A stretch of DNA of 5,627 nt from JBGPIK01 sp041484845 (GCA_041484845.1 JBGPIK010000434.1:1-5627); one strand, 5' to 3'; counted from the first letter of the stretch, positions 1 through 5,627 are shown. Notes: a model not told the origin generated them from the sequence alone. Program-made: numbers and translations.

Positions 1-1080
1 CGGCCGGCCATATTAGCGGCGGGAACCTTGAATTTTGTTCGGGCCGTTGAAAGCTTCGACACGCCGGCCATTATCGCTTTGCCTGCGCGCATCGAAGTCT
101 TTACCACCAAGATCTGGCGCGAAGCGCTGGGCTCGTTCCCAACAAATCATAATCTTGCGGCGGCCTACGGTGTCGGCATTCTCACGATCGCACTCATCTT
201 CGTCTATATCTATCGCAGGTTCACGTCCCAAGTTGAGAGCTTTTCGACCGTGACCGGCAAAGGGTTTCGGCCTCACCAGATCGATCTCGGCGACTGGAAG
301 TATCTGGCTTCAGGTGTCGCGCTGCTGCTGCTGATCCTGCTGGTGGTCTTGCCGATACTCGTTCTCCTGTTGGTCGCGGTTCTTCCTTATTATCATATTC
401 CCACATGGGACACCTGGCGTCACCTAACGTTCGACCACTTTCGCTATATTTGGACAACATCGAGAGTGCACAGAGCTTTCCTGAACAGTCTATTTCTGGC
501 CCTGCTCGGGGCGACCATTTGCATGCTGCTCGCGTCACTCGCCGCGTACATTACCGTGCGCACAAAAATTGCGGCGCGCGGCCTCTTGGAAGGACTGGTA
601 TTTATCCCCTGGGCTTTTCCGGGAACCGCTCTGGCGCTGGGTTTATTATGGGCCTACGTTAATTTTCCGGTGCCAATTTACGCCACCCTGTGGATTATTT
701 TGATCGCCTATGTGACGCGTTTTCTGCCCTACGGTTTGCGCGCGGTGAGCAGCACGATTATTCAAGTCCACAAGGAACTGGAAGAAGCATCGATCGTCTG
801 CGGCGCAGGATTTCTGGCGACCTTTCGCCGCGTGCTGATCCCGATGATGCGTCCGGGCATCATGGCGGGTTGGATTATTCTGGTCACGATTTTCATGCGC
901 GAGTTCAGCGCCACCCTGTTCCTTTATAGTCCCGGCTCCGAGCCTTTGGGGCCGCTGCTCTACTTCCTCTATCTCGACGGCATGCGCGGCCGCGTCGCCG
1001 CCATCGGCCTCGTCATCTCGGCGATATCGGTCATTCTGATCGCACTCGCCCAGCGCTACTCGCGCTGGGAAAAAAAATAA
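1..1080 (+). CDS. Iron(III)-type ABC transporter permease, 3' part (FbpB-like, 5' end outside window)
   Basis: Inner-membrane permease subunit of an ABC importer of the FbpB/SfuB type, in which two permease domains are fused in one chain. The frame is open from base 1. The residues before the first possible start (TTG at 28) already read as family sequence (FVRAVESFDTPAIIALPA, typical of the end of the first permease half), so the gene begins upstream and only the last 359 residues are visible. Hydrophobic segments lie near visible residues 52-72, 101-128, 154-180, 195-220, 223-240, 288-305 and 330-350. The cytoplasmic EAA loop, which docks on the ATPase, is at residues 261-285 (EEAS...G...RVLIP), so the second domain is complete. 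The family imports ferric iron or related chelates, but substrates vary and the binding protein and ATPase are not in view. The next gene starts 38 nt downstream, suggesting an operon. Confidence 0.88.
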   Translation, partial: RPAILAAGTLNFVRAVESFDTPAIIALPARIEVFTTKIWREALGSFPTNHNLAAAYGVGILTIALIFVYIYRRFTSQVESFSTVTGKGFRPHQIDLGDWKYLASGVALLLLILLVVLPILVLLLVAVLPYYHIPTWDTWRHLTFDHFRYIWTTSRVHRAFLNSLFLALLGATICMLLASLAAYITVRTKIAARGLLEGLVFIPWAFPGTALALGLLWAYVNFPVPIYATLWIILIAYVTRFLPYGLRAVSSTIIQVHKELEEASIVCGAGFLATFRRVLIPMMRPGIMAGWIILVTIFMREFSATLFLYSPGSEPLGPLLYFLYLDGMRGRVAAIGLVISAISVILIALAQRYSRWEKK

Positions 1081-1105
1081 GATACATCTGAGCAAGCAAT
1101 TTTTT

Positions 1106-1111
1106 CGGAGG
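1106..1111 (+). promoter_or_regulatory. Ribosome binding site that fixes the start of the Pht5-like gene
   Basis: CGGAGG lies 7 nt before ATG at 1119 and only 1 nt before the in-frame GTG at 1113. Normal spacing therefore selects ATG 1119, making the protein two residues shorter than a GTG start would give. Confidence 0.75.
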
Positions 1112-1118
1112 CGTGTCG

Positions 1119-2111
1119 ATGGAAAAGCTATTTCTTACGGTGGCTTGCGGTAATTACGATAGAACGCACGCGCTTCAGACCGGGGCGGTGGAAGCGGAAG
1201 GCATCCGCCTGAACTATCTCCCGTTGGAAGCGGAAGAGATCTTTTGGCGCATGGGGCATCATCAAGAGTTCGACGTTTCGGAGATGTCGCTTTCGAATCA
1301 CGTGACGATGATCAGCCGGGGGAATTCTCCATTTGTGGCGATCCCGGTATTCCCTTCACGGTTCTTCCGCCATTCCTGTGTCTTTATCAACACCGATTCC
1401 GGAATTAAGAGTCCGGCTGATTTTAAGGGCAAGCGAGTCGGCGCGCCGGAATATTCAATCACCGCGGCGGTCTGGATTCGGGGCTTCTTGAATGACGATT
1501 ACGGGGTCAGGACTTCAGACATGCACTGGTTTACCGGCGGACAGGAAGAGGCCGGGCGAAAGGAACGCGTCAAACTAACGCTGCCGCCCGAAATCAGGCT
1601 CGATCCGATAGCGGATGACAAGACCCTGAACGGCATGCTCGAGAGCGGCGAGATTGACGCGCTCATTTCCGCGCGCACCCCGTCGTCCTTCGTTAGAAAT
1701 TCACCGAAGGTAAAACGACTATTTCCACATTATAAAGATGTTGAGATCGACTATTACAAACGCACGAAAATTTTCCCCATCATGCACGTGCTGGTTATTC
1801 GCAAAGAAGTTTATGACAAAAACCCTTGGGTGGCTCGCAGTCTGTACAAAGCTTTTTGCGCAGCCAAGGACGTCGCCATCAAGAACATGCATATCTCGAA
1901 TACGATGGCTTGCACGTTACCGTGGCTACCGTGGGAAAGAGAACAACTTCGAGAGATTTTCGGCCCGGACTGGTGGCCGTATGGCCTCCAAGCCAATCGC
2001 AACGTGCTGGAGCACTTGATTCGCTACATGGGCGAACAGGGTTTGCTCGCGAAACCCCTGAAAGTCGAAGAGATATTCGCGCCGAATGCGGTGGGGGAAT
2101 TTAAGATTTAA
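1119..2111 (+). CDS. 4,5-dihydroxyphthalate decarboxylase-like protein (Pht5 / NMT1-like fold)
   Basis: Full-length 330-residue protein of the family usually annotated as 4,5-dihydroxyphthalate decarboxylase, which has a periplasmic-binding-protein type 2 fold. Seen: the N-terminal VACGNYDRTHAL, a DVSEMSLSNHV stretch near residues 52-62, VAIPVFPSRFFRHS near 73-86, the KGKRVGAPEY segment near 102-111 followed by TAAVWIRGFL, and WFTGG near 137-141. All are recognisable family signatures. There is no signal peptide or lipobox, so the protein should be cytoplasmic, which fits an enzyme better than a transport binding protein. In phthalate degradation the enzyme removes CO2 from 4,5-dihydroxyphthalate to give protocatechuate. 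Many homologues sit in gene sets with no phthalate pathway, so the true substrate is uncertain. It lies 38 nt after an ABC permease gene, which suggests joint uptake and processing of a substrate. Family membership is firm; the reaction is inferred. Confidence 0.8.
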   Translation: MEKLFLTVACGNYDRTHALQTGAVEAEGIRLNYLPLEAEEIFWRMGHHQEFDVSEMSLSNHVTMISRGNSPFVAIPVFPSRFFRHSCVFINTDSGIKSPADFKGKRVGAPEYSITAAVWIRGFLNDDYGVRTSDMHWFTGGQEEAGRKERVKLTLPPEIRLDPIADDKTLNGMLESGEIDALISARTPSSFVRNSPKVKRLFPHYKDVEIDYYKRTKIFPIMHVLVIRKEVYDKNPWVARSLYKAFCAAKDVAIKNMHISNTMACTLPWLPWEREQLREIFGPDWWPYGLQANRNVLEHLIRYMGEQGLLAKPLKVEEIFAPNAVGEFKI

Positions 2112-2130
2112 CGCGACGACCCTGCGAAAC

Positions 2131-2197
2131 TGGAATGGTGGAGTAATGGAGTGCTGTTTTTTTAACCATTACTCCAGGACTCCATTACTCCAACTAG
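2131..2197. repeat. Palindromic intergenic repeat with 8-base period
   Basis: The intergenic space holds two short runs of degenerate octamers in opposite orientation. Left run: TGGAATGG, TGGAGTAA, TGGAGTGC (2131-2154). Right run: CCATTACT, CCAGGACT, CCATTACT, CCAACTAG (2166-2197). The arms 2139-2152 and 2179-2192 are perfect 14-base inverted copies, giving a hairpin with a 26-nt loop. An alternative 11-bp pairing joins 2139-2149 to 2166-2176. Seven T residues (2157-2163) lie inside the loop, not after the stem, so it is not a standard intrinsic terminator for + strand transcription. It resembles a dispersed REP-like intergenic element. It lies between the Pht5-like stop and the PPOX start, where it could affect mRNA ends or stability (inference). 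Confidence 0.75.
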
Positions 2198-2212
2198 TCC
2201 GATCTCTGTTTC

Positions 2213-2701
2213 ATGCCGGCCTTTACGCAATTGACCCAAAAAGAATGCGTTTTCGTTCGCGCCGCTCGCAGCGCCCATCTGGCAACGGTGGACGCCGACG
2301 GCCAGCCCCATGTCGTCCCGATCTGCTTCGCCTTCGATGGTCGCGCGCTCTACTCGGCGATCGATGAGAAGCCGAAAAACGCCGCGCCGCGCGCATTGAA
2401 AAGAGTGCGAAATATCTCCTTTAATCCCAAGGTCGCTATCATCGTCGATCGCTATGACGAAAATTGGCAGCGCCTCGCTTATGTGTTGATATTCGGCAAA
2501 GCGCGGCTTTTGATTAAAGGCTCCGGACACGCCGCGGCACTCAAGCTGCTGCGTCGAAAATATCCGCAGTATCGCTCGATGGCGCTAGAAGCCCGGCCGA
2601 TCATCCGCATATCGCCCACTCGCGCAGTGAGCTGGGGAGTTTTTTTTACTAAGGATCAGAAAAACGTACGCGGGATGATGACGGGAAAAAAGGGCCGGTG
2701 A
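2213..2701 (+). CDS. PPOX-class, probable F420- or flavin-dependent protein (Rv0121-like)
   Basis: A 162-residue cytoplasmic protein of the pyridoxamine-5'-phosphate oxidase-like split-barrel superfamily, closest in appearance to the TIGR03668 (Rv0121) group of probable F420-dependent enzymes. Evidence is the first beta strands AHLATVDADGQPHVVPICFAF (about residues 21-41), then LYSAIDEKPK (47-55), the NPKVAIIVDRYDENWQRLAYV stretch (71-91), and the C-terminal KYPQYRSM and SWGVFF blocks (117-123, 140-145). Relatives bind FMN or F420 and act as small redox enzymes; the substrate here is unknown. It is slightly longer than usual because of a basic tail of about 17 residues. ATG 2213 is the only reasonable start, but no Shine-Dalgarno sequence precedes it, so translation may be leaderless or weak. 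A diverged C-terminal fragment of a similar gene lies at 4970-5089. The 3' end overlaps the terminator of the convergent operon. Confidence 0.82.
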   Translation: MPAFTQLTQKECVFVRAARSAHLATVDADGQPHVVPICFAFDGRALYSAIDEKPKNAAPRALKRVRNISFNPKVAIIVDRYDENWQRLAYVLIFGKARLLIKGSGHAAALKLLRRKYPQYRSMALEARPIIRISPTRAVSWGVFFTKDQKNVRGMMTGKKGR

Positions 2702-2718
2702 TCGAACCGTCACCGGCC
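2686..2718 (-). terminator. Intrinsic terminator of the HEAT / secreted-protein operon
   Basis: The 9-bp GC-rich inverted repeat GGCCGGTGA (2693-2701) and TCACCGGCC (2710-2718) encloses an 8-nt loop. Read on the - strand, the stem is followed by one C and then six T residues (complement of 2691-2686), the classic Rho-independent layout. It lies 21 nt beyond the stop of the secreted-protein gene. It overlaps the last coding bases and the stop codon of the convergent PPOX gene. There is no T-run on the + strand side, so it should act mainly on - strand transcripts. Confidence 0.8.
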
Positions 2719-2739
2719 TCTCACAAGTTAACCAATCCC

Positions 2740-3501
2740 CTAGGGCAGGGTGACGGTCTGGCCAAGGAGTTTGGCTGTCATCTTCTTGAGCACGAGCGCG
2801 CCCGGAACGGCGTTCGCCTGAACGGTCACCGTCGCGGCGCCCCCTTTCAGGTTGAGGTTTGTAAGGTCGCCTTTTGAAACATACTGCCCTTTCACGCCGA
2901 GCGGCAGCGTACGGCCATTGGAGAGCACAGCCGAAGCGGTGCCCGCGAGTTTGTCGTTGGTATTCTGGATGTCCATCACGAGATGCCAGATACCGTCCGC
3001 ATCCACCGGCAGATCAAACTGCTGAGGTCCGTTTGCTGACTGGCAACCGGCGCCGCGCGCTTTGACACAGGCTTTGGTTTTGAACGTGCCGGTCAGTTCA
3101 CTGTTTGCCGGGTCGATGCCCAGGTTGAATTGCACGTTGGCCGTGACCGGGACACTGGCAAAACCGTCTGAGGCGGTGCCGGTAAGTTTCAGGGTCACGC
3201 TGACTCGTGGAACGCCGCCGGTTGTTTTAATCGAACCTACGACGGGTCCGGCCATTGTGATTGACATTGAGCCGTCGGTCTCGAATAGAGAGGCTTGGCC
3301 GGTAATCTTTCCTTTGTCATCCTGCACGATGGTAAATTGGTTCTGCGGGTTTTCGTTGTAAGTTCCGCTAAGATCCCAAAGCCCCGACTGCGCCGTAAAC
3401 TGATTTTCGTAGTGACCGGAAGGCGATTCGGCGCGGATCAAAGGGGGGAACAGGACGAGCAGCCACAACAGGAACATTCTCTTAACGATGATGTTGATCA
3501 T
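2740..3501 (-). CDS. Secreted beta-rich protein of unknown function
   Basis: A 253-residue protein I do not recognise. It has a clear signal peptide: basic start MINIIVKR, hydrophobic core FLLWLLVLFPPLI, and likely cleavage after residue 24 (LIRA/ES). There is no lipobox, so it should be periplasmic or exported. The mature part is rich in Gly, Thr, Val and Ser with alternating hydrophobics, as in beta barrels or sandwiches. Two similar blocks occur: GLWDLSGTY...GKITGQASLF (about 40-73) and GIWHLVMDIQ...DKLAGTASAVL (about 170-193), each followed by valine-rich strands, which suggests an internal duplication. Two cysteines (145, 153) could form a disulfide in an exported protein. ATG 3501 is preceded 6 nt away by GGGGAG, which supports this start over the later in-frame ATG at residue 9. 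It follows the HEAT-repeat gene by 34 nt, so the two are probably co-transcribed. Confidence 0.75.
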   Translation of the reverse strand: MINIIVKRMFLLWLLVLFPPLIRAESPSGHYENQFTAQSGLWDLSGTYNENPQNQFTIVQDDKGKITGQASLFETDGSMSITMAGPVVGSIKTTGGVPRVSVTLKLTGTASDGFASVPVTANVQFNLGIDPANSELTGTFKTKACVKARGAGCQSANGPQQFDLPVDADGIWHLVMDIQNTNDKLAGTASAVLSNGRTLPLGVKGQYVSKGDLTNLNLKGGAATVTVQANAVPGALVLKKMTAKLLGQTVTLP

Positions 3502-3507
3502 TGGAGT

Positions 3508-3513
3508 CTCCCC
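3508..3513 (-). promoter_or_regulatory. Ribosome binding site of the secreted-protein gene
   Basis: On the - strand GGGGAG is 6 nt upstream of ATG 3501. The later in-frame ATG (residue 9) has only AAGAG crowded against it, so the upstream start is preferred and a normal n-region for the signal peptide is kept. Confidence 0.7.
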
Positions 3514-3535
3514 TCGAGTTTGTTAAAAGATCAAA

Positions 3536-4888
3536 TCATTTCACTCTGGCTGCCTGCACGATCTTCGCTTCTCCGTTCTGTGCGCTGATGCCAGCCAAGG
3601 CGCGGATGGCCGCGGGAGTATTCGCCTGCTTTAAAGCGACGACGGCGTTAAGGCGCTCATTGATACTGGCGCCGCTGATAGTTAGCTCAGCGAGCCTCGG
3701 AACGACGAGTTGATCGAACTGGACCGCCAGCGCCGAGTCGCGGCCGCGGGCGACCTCCCGCGCCAGCAGTTGGTATCCAGCGAGCCGGGCTGCGAGGTCT
3801 TGCTCCGTCGCTATGACAGAGGTCACTCCCACGTCGAAACGCTCCTGATTCTGCAGCGCTTGGTAAAGGCGAACTCTTACTTCAGGCTCGCTTTCACTGA
3901 GCAATCGGGCAACGAGCGTGCCGGCAACGTCACCCGGCGTGTCCAGGTTGGCAATCGCCCAAGCGGCGGCAGCGCGAATTTCCGCTTCTTCGGATTGAAG
4001 ATACTTTACAAGAAAGGGAGCGGTAGCGCCGGCCGATTCCCCTAGCGCTTCCAATGCCGCCACGCGCAAATCGATTTCCGTCTCGCTTGATTCAAGGTAG
4101 CGCTGGAAGAAGTCTTGTGTTTGCTCGATGGGAAGTCGCCCCAGGCCCGAAAGCAGCGCTTCCGTGATTTCCCTCCCGTTCACTTCGCTAACAAGCCTGA
4201 CCAGTGTCGGTAAAGAATCGGCGCCCTGAATGTCGCCCAGAGCCAGAGCGGCTTCGCCGCGAATGCCGTCTGTTTTTTTTGCGCTTAAGATCAACTGGGA
4301 CAAGATATCCACGGCAGCCCGATTTCCGTTTGCCGCCAAGCCGCGGATGGCGCCTCGGATCACTTCCTCATTTTCGTCCCTTAAAAGCTCCTTGAGGATC
4401 GCACCGGTTTCTCTGTCTAAGCAATGGCCCAGGGCTTCCGCGATGGTGGCCCTGAGCTCCGGCGGGGCGTTCGACAACGACTGACGGAGCGCGGCCAAGG
4501 CCTGGCCGGTTGCGATCGTAGCAAGTTGCCAGGCGGCTTGTCGCCGGAGTTTGAGTGGTTGAGTCGAATCAAGCAGCGTTGCAATAAGCGCAGAGGGTTC
4601 ATTCCGGGATACGGCGGAAGGGAATTTCCCTTGAGCGAGGACGGAAATAACAACTGAGGAGAGTTCCAGTTGAGGTCCCGATCCGGAGTCCGGCCCAATG
4701 TCAATAGGCGCTGGGTACGCTCTTGTCTGTGAAGAAGGGTTGGTTTCAGTGGGAGAACTAGGAATTTGCCGAGTTCCGACTATCCAGAGCCCTATTGCGG
4801 TCAGCGTTATTAACGCTATTACACCGCTAAAAAGCTGCAGATAAACTCTAGAACGCGCTGCTTCGGGCTTCACGGGCGACGCTGCCAA
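3536..4888 (-). CDS. Membrane-anchored HEAT-repeat protein
   Basis: A 450-residue protein (from TTG 4888) with one N-terminal membrane segment at about residues 17-38 (FSGVIALITLTAIGLWIVG). A Pro/Ser/Thr-rich linker (about 40-75) follows, then a long alpha-helical domain of HEAT / PBS-lyase-like repeats from about 100 to 345, with a weaker region to about 435. Repeat signatures include RRQAAWQLATIA (115-126), IRGAIRGLAANGN (177-189), IRGEAALALGDI (209-220), LRVAALEALGES (274-285) and IRAAAAWAIANL (304-315). Such domains are protein-binding scaffolds; the PBS-lyase name does not imply lyase activity. A short basic N-terminus before the membrane helix suggests that the repeats face the periplasm (inference). 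The start is uncertain: no ribosome site precedes TTG 4888, and the frame is open upstream to a TGA complementary to 4937-4939. It is likely first in a two-gene operon with the secreted-protein gene. Confidence 0.8.
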   Translation of the reverse strand: MAASPVKPEAARSRVYLQLFSGVIALITLTAIGLWIVGTRQIPSSPTETNPSSQTRAYPAPIDIGPDSGSGPQLELSSVVISVLAQGKFPSAVSRNEPSALIATLLDSTQPLKLRRQAAWQLATIATGQALAALRQSLSNAPPELRATIAEALGHCLDRETGAILKELLRDENEEVIRGAIRGLAANGNRAAVDILSQLILSAKKTDGIRGEAALALGDIQGADSLPTLVRLVSEVNGREITEALLSGLGRLPIEQTQDFFQRYLESSETEIDLRVAALEALGESAGATAPFLVKYLQSEEAEIRAAAAWAIANLDTPGDVAGTLVARLLSESEPEVRVRLYQALQNQERFDVGVTSVIATEQDLAARLAGYQLLAREVARGRDSALAVQFDQLVVPRLAELTISGASINERLNAVVALKQANTPAAIRALAGISAQNGEAKIVQAARVK

Positions 4889-4911
4889 TACTTGGTGCTG
4901 ATCTGGAGTAG

Positions 4912-4940
4912 GCTCTATGCCTCTCGCCGCTCTGTGTCAA
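4912..4940 (-). promoter_or_regulatory. Possible sigma-70 promoter of the HEAT / secreted-protein operon
   Basis: On the - strand a perfect TTGACA (complement of 4935-4940) is followed after 17 nt by TAGAGC, which matches TATAAT at only 3 of 6 positions. The position, 24 nt before TTG 4888, is suitable for this gene. A perfect -35 hexamer alone can occur by chance, so this is a weak call. Confidence 0.25.
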
Positions 4941-4969
4941 GGGGTCTCAAATTAGACTTCGGCGTGCAG

Positions 4970-5089
4970 CTCTTACGCAGGAAATATCGCCAGTATCGCT
5001 CCATGGCTATTGACGAGCGACCTATGATCGTCATCACACCGAAACGGTTTAAGGCTTGGGGGAGTCTGCTAGGTCGGTCGATCAGCTGA
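4970..5089 (+). pseudogene. C-terminal remnant of a second PPOX-class gene
   Basis: The frame reads LLRRKYRQYRSMAIDERP, then MIVITPKRFKAWG, ending at TGA 5087-5089. It aligns without gaps to LLRRKYPQYRSMALEARP...WG of the intact PPOX protein (bases 2546-2638): 20 of 31 residues are identical, but only about 57 of 93 bases by hand count. The many synonymous differences show that this is a diverged homologue that was once under protein-level selection, not a recent copy. The N-terminal two thirds, including the cofactor-binding barrel strands, are missing. The frame remains open back to about 4892, but that part (rich in Arg and Ser) shows no PPOX similarity and has no ribosome site. It overlaps the 3' end of the convergent sigma-54 activator gene by 8 bp. 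A short functional peptide cannot be excluded, but decay is the simpler reading. Confidence 0.7.
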
Positions 5090-5627
5090 TTCCGAGAGTC
5101 TTAATGAGCCGCAAAAAATATTTCTCGTGGAGGCCGAGCGCCTTCGCCGCCGCGACTCGGTTGCCGCGCGACTCCTCTAGAGCTTTCACCACGAGCTTGC
5201 GCCGCGTAGTCTCCATAGCCTCACGGTAGGAGAGCTGACCAAACTCAGCTTGCGGTTCCGAAGCAATGATCCTGCCGGGCAAGTCCGCCTGCGTAATCTT
5301 CGGGCCCGAGCCGAGTACCACCGCTCGTTCGATAACATTGGCGAGCTCTCGCACATTTCCCGGCCAACTGTAAGCGCAGAGTTTCTCCTGAGCCTCGTGC
5401 GATAGCTCATCGAAGCTCCTTTTCGCCTCTAACGAATAACGGCGCAGGAAGTATTGCGATAACGGCAGGATGTCCGCCTTTCTCTCTCTCAAGGGCGGTA
5501 GTTTAATTGGAATCACATTGAGACGGTGGTAAAGATCTTCGCGGAAACGGCCCTCCTTGACGGCGGCGTCCAAGTCGCGATTGGTCGCGCCGATGATTCT
5601 GACGTCAACGTGAATCGGCCTGACGCC
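5082..5627 (-). CDS. Sigma-54-dependent transcription activator, C-terminal part (5' end outside window)
   Basis: The visible 181 residues are the end of an NtrC-type AAA+ activator that remodels sigma-54 RNA polymerase using ATP. The first codon in view (5625-5627) already reads family sequence, so the gene starts beyond the right edge. Sensor I is VRIIGATNRDL (residues 9-19). The arginine-finger region is GRFREDLYHRLNVIPI (26-41), followed by LPPLRERKADI (43-53). The sensor II motif is WPGNVREL (88-95). The C-terminal Fis-type helix-turn-helix spans about residues 154-180 (GNRVAAAKALGLHEKYFLRLIKTLGI). The recognition helix has LHEKYFLRLI rather than the common xSRxTLYRKL pattern. The nucleotide-binding Walker motifs, the GAFTGA loop and any N-terminal sensor (receiver, FHA or GAF) lie outside the window, so the input signal is unknown. 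It is 193 nt upstream of the HEAT gene on the same strand. Confidence 0.9.
   Translation of the reverse strand, partial: GVRPIHVDVRIIGATNRDLDAAVKEGRFREDLYHRLNVIPIKLPPLRERKADILPLSQYFLRRYSLEAKRSFDELSHEAQEKLCAYSWPGNVRELANVIERAVVLGSGPKITQADLPGRIIASEPQAEFGQLSYREAMETTRRKLVVKALEESRGNRVAAAKALGLHEKYFLRLIKTLGIS

Noticed and set aside
28..1080. TTG at 28 as the true start of the permease gene
   Set aside because: The frame is open to base 1 and the residues on both sides of 28 match the interior of a two-domain permease; the gene is simply cut by the window edge.
646..1095. Long - strand open frame opposite the permease (149 codons)
   Set aside because: Its product is rich in Asp, Arg, His and Gln without domain features, and it lies fully antisense to a well-supported permease; it is a shadow of GC-rich coding sequence.
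2139..2192. Hairpin as a Rho-independent terminator for the Pht5-like gene
   Set aside because: The T-run lies in the loop, no T-run follows the stem, and the stem is not GC-rich; it is better described as a palindromic repeat.
2131..2197. CRISPR-like array
   Set aside because: The repeat units are 8 bases, adjacent and in both orientations, with no spacers and no cas genes.
3062..4045. Several + strand open frames opposite the secreted and HEAT genes
   Set aside because: They have no ribosome sites, no recognisable domains and low-complexity composition, and they oppose genes with clear signal peptide or repeat structure.
4892..4969. N-terminal half of the second PPOX gene in this stretch
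   Set aside because: The frame is open, but none of the PPOX N-terminal strand motifs appear here, so only the 4970-5089 part is called as a remnant.
4889..5081. Sigma-54 (-24/-12) promoter controlled by the neighbouring activator
   Set aside because: No GG-N10-GC element with TGGCAC/TTGC character was seen by eye upstream of the HEAT gene, the PPOX gene or the Pht5-like gene.

Overview
The window looks like chromosomal DNA from a free-living bacterium. It has moderately high GC content by eye and tightly packed genes. It encodes an iron(III)-type ABC permease, a 4,5-dihydroxyphthalate decarboxylase-like protein, a PPOX-fold (probable F420 or flavin) protein and a sigma-54 activator. This mix, and a TGGAGTAA-type intergenic repeat, suggest an uncultured deltaproteobacterial/Binatia/Tectomicrobia/Rokubacteria-like soil or sediment lineage. 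That placement is an impression from gene content, not a demonstrated assignment.

Left part, + strand. The 3' end of a two-domain FbpB-type ABC permease (1-1080, cut by the window edge) is followed after 38 nt by a full-length Pht5/NMT1-like protein (1119-2111, start fixed by a CGGAGG ribosome site). The two probably form one transcription unit that takes up and uses a small organic or metal-chelate substrate. Next comes an intergenic repeat with an 8-base period that folds into a long hairpin (2131-2197). A PPOX-class, Rv0121-like protein (2213-2701) follows.

Middle, - strand. A membrane-anchored HEAT-repeat protein (4888-3536) and a secreted beta-rich protein of unknown function (3501-2740) lie 34 nt apart and form a likely two-gene operon. 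It ends at a good intrinsic terminator (2718-2686) that overlaps the stop codon of the convergent PPOX gene. The HEAT protein could be a periplasm-facing scaffold and the secreted protein its neighbour or partner, but no function can be assigned to either.

Right part. Between the HEAT gene and the next gene lies a + strand remnant (4970-5089) of a second, diverged PPOX gene. It matches only the C-terminal part of the intact gene at 2213-2701, so two PPOX-related sequences in the same orientation bracket the HEAT/secreted pair. The last gene (5627-5082, - strand, 5' end outside the window) is the C-terminal part of a sigma-54-dependent transcription activator with a Fis-type helix-turn-helix. 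No sigma-54 promoter was found in the window, so its target is not visible here.

No tRNA, rRNA, CRISPR array, transposase or complete mobile element was seen. The most noteworthy items are the PPOX remnant flanking arrangement, the 8-base-period palindromic repeat, and the uncharacterised HEAT/secreted gene pair.
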